The notes under the pieces: generated by a model
What the model saw: only the letters and a program-made list of their open reading frames with translations
The model's database searches: none
Told to the model about the DNA's origin: nothing
Part shown: positions 44,029 to 44,039 of the stretch, one piece after another
How positions within the stretch are numbered: the first letter of the stretch is position 1
Layout: every line of letters starts with the position of its first letter
Source of the DNA: Actinomycetota bacterium
GTDB taxonomy: Bacteria > Actinomycetota > Thermoleophilia > RBG-16-64-13
Reading direction: 5' to 3'
DNA: 44,039 nucleotides
Assembly (NCBI GenBank): GCA_012514635.1
Contig: JAAYZX010000077.1
Location: 1-44,039 of the forward strand
Made by a program: the position numbers and the translations under genes

Positions 44029-44039
44029 GAGTGTCGCTC

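Noticed and set aside
1-44039. CRISPR array, IS element, prophage or defence system
   Set aside because: No regularly spaced repeats, transposase, integrase or defence-type genes were seen.

Overview
The window is a dense, GC-rich bacterial chromosome segment made almost entirely of housekeeping operons. Most genes lie on the minus strand. GTG and TTG starts, 4-base ATGA/GTGA overlaps and strong GGAGG-type ribosome sites are common. A coiled-coil protein resembling mycobacterial SepIVA between coaD and the DUF177/rpmF pair, DUF2905 beside the queuosine genes, QueH, FakA/DegV/Asp23, and a DUF4015 protein together suggest a deep-branching, possibly anaerobic actinobacterium (Coriobacteriia- or Geothermincolia-like). 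A Firmicutes relative cannot be excluded. This placement is inference, because no rRNA is present.

Layout, left to right. 1-10.1 kb (minus): start of a metallo-beta-lactamase-fold hydrolase, bifunctional Rel, RecJ with a long C-terminal extension, AarF/UbiB kinase, a phasin-like partner, SecF, SecD (with a good promoter) and YajC. 10.1-16.1 kb (minus): tgt, queA, a DUF2905 membrane protein and queH (queuosine synthesis), then ruvB, ruvA, ruvC and yebC. 16.3-20.8 kb (minus): pdxS with no pdxT next to it, an RpiR-type regulator, an EF-G-like GTPase with unusual G motifs, and an unrecognised 82-residue protein. 21.0-28.6 kb (minus): asp23, fakA, degV, recG, rsmD, coaD, sepIVA-like, DUF177 and rpmF in one run. 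rpmB diverges at 28.75 kb and ends at a bidirectional hairpin.

29.0-32.9 kb (minus): complete riboflavin operon ribD-ribE-ribBA-ribH under an FMN riboswitch. 33.0-38.9 kb (minus): metK, priA, def, fmt and rpe. 39.0-43.9 kb: mostly plus-strand genes, namely an ArgA-type acetyltransferase, a polysaccharide deacetylase, a lipoprotein and lipB, with a minus-strand DUF4015 protein, a small zinc-ribbon protein and tRNA-Arg(CCG).

No IS element, phage, CRISPR array, defence island or biosynthetic cluster was seen. I did not find a clear new multi-gene system. The most unusual signals are long, near-perfect GC palindromes inside housekeeping coding regions (tgt, queA, recG, start of priA, tail of ribE), a divergent EF-G-like GTPase next to an orphan small protein, a cysteine-bearing RecJ extension, a possible structured leader before metK, and a start-codon hairpin with a tandem duplication in a lipoprotein gene.
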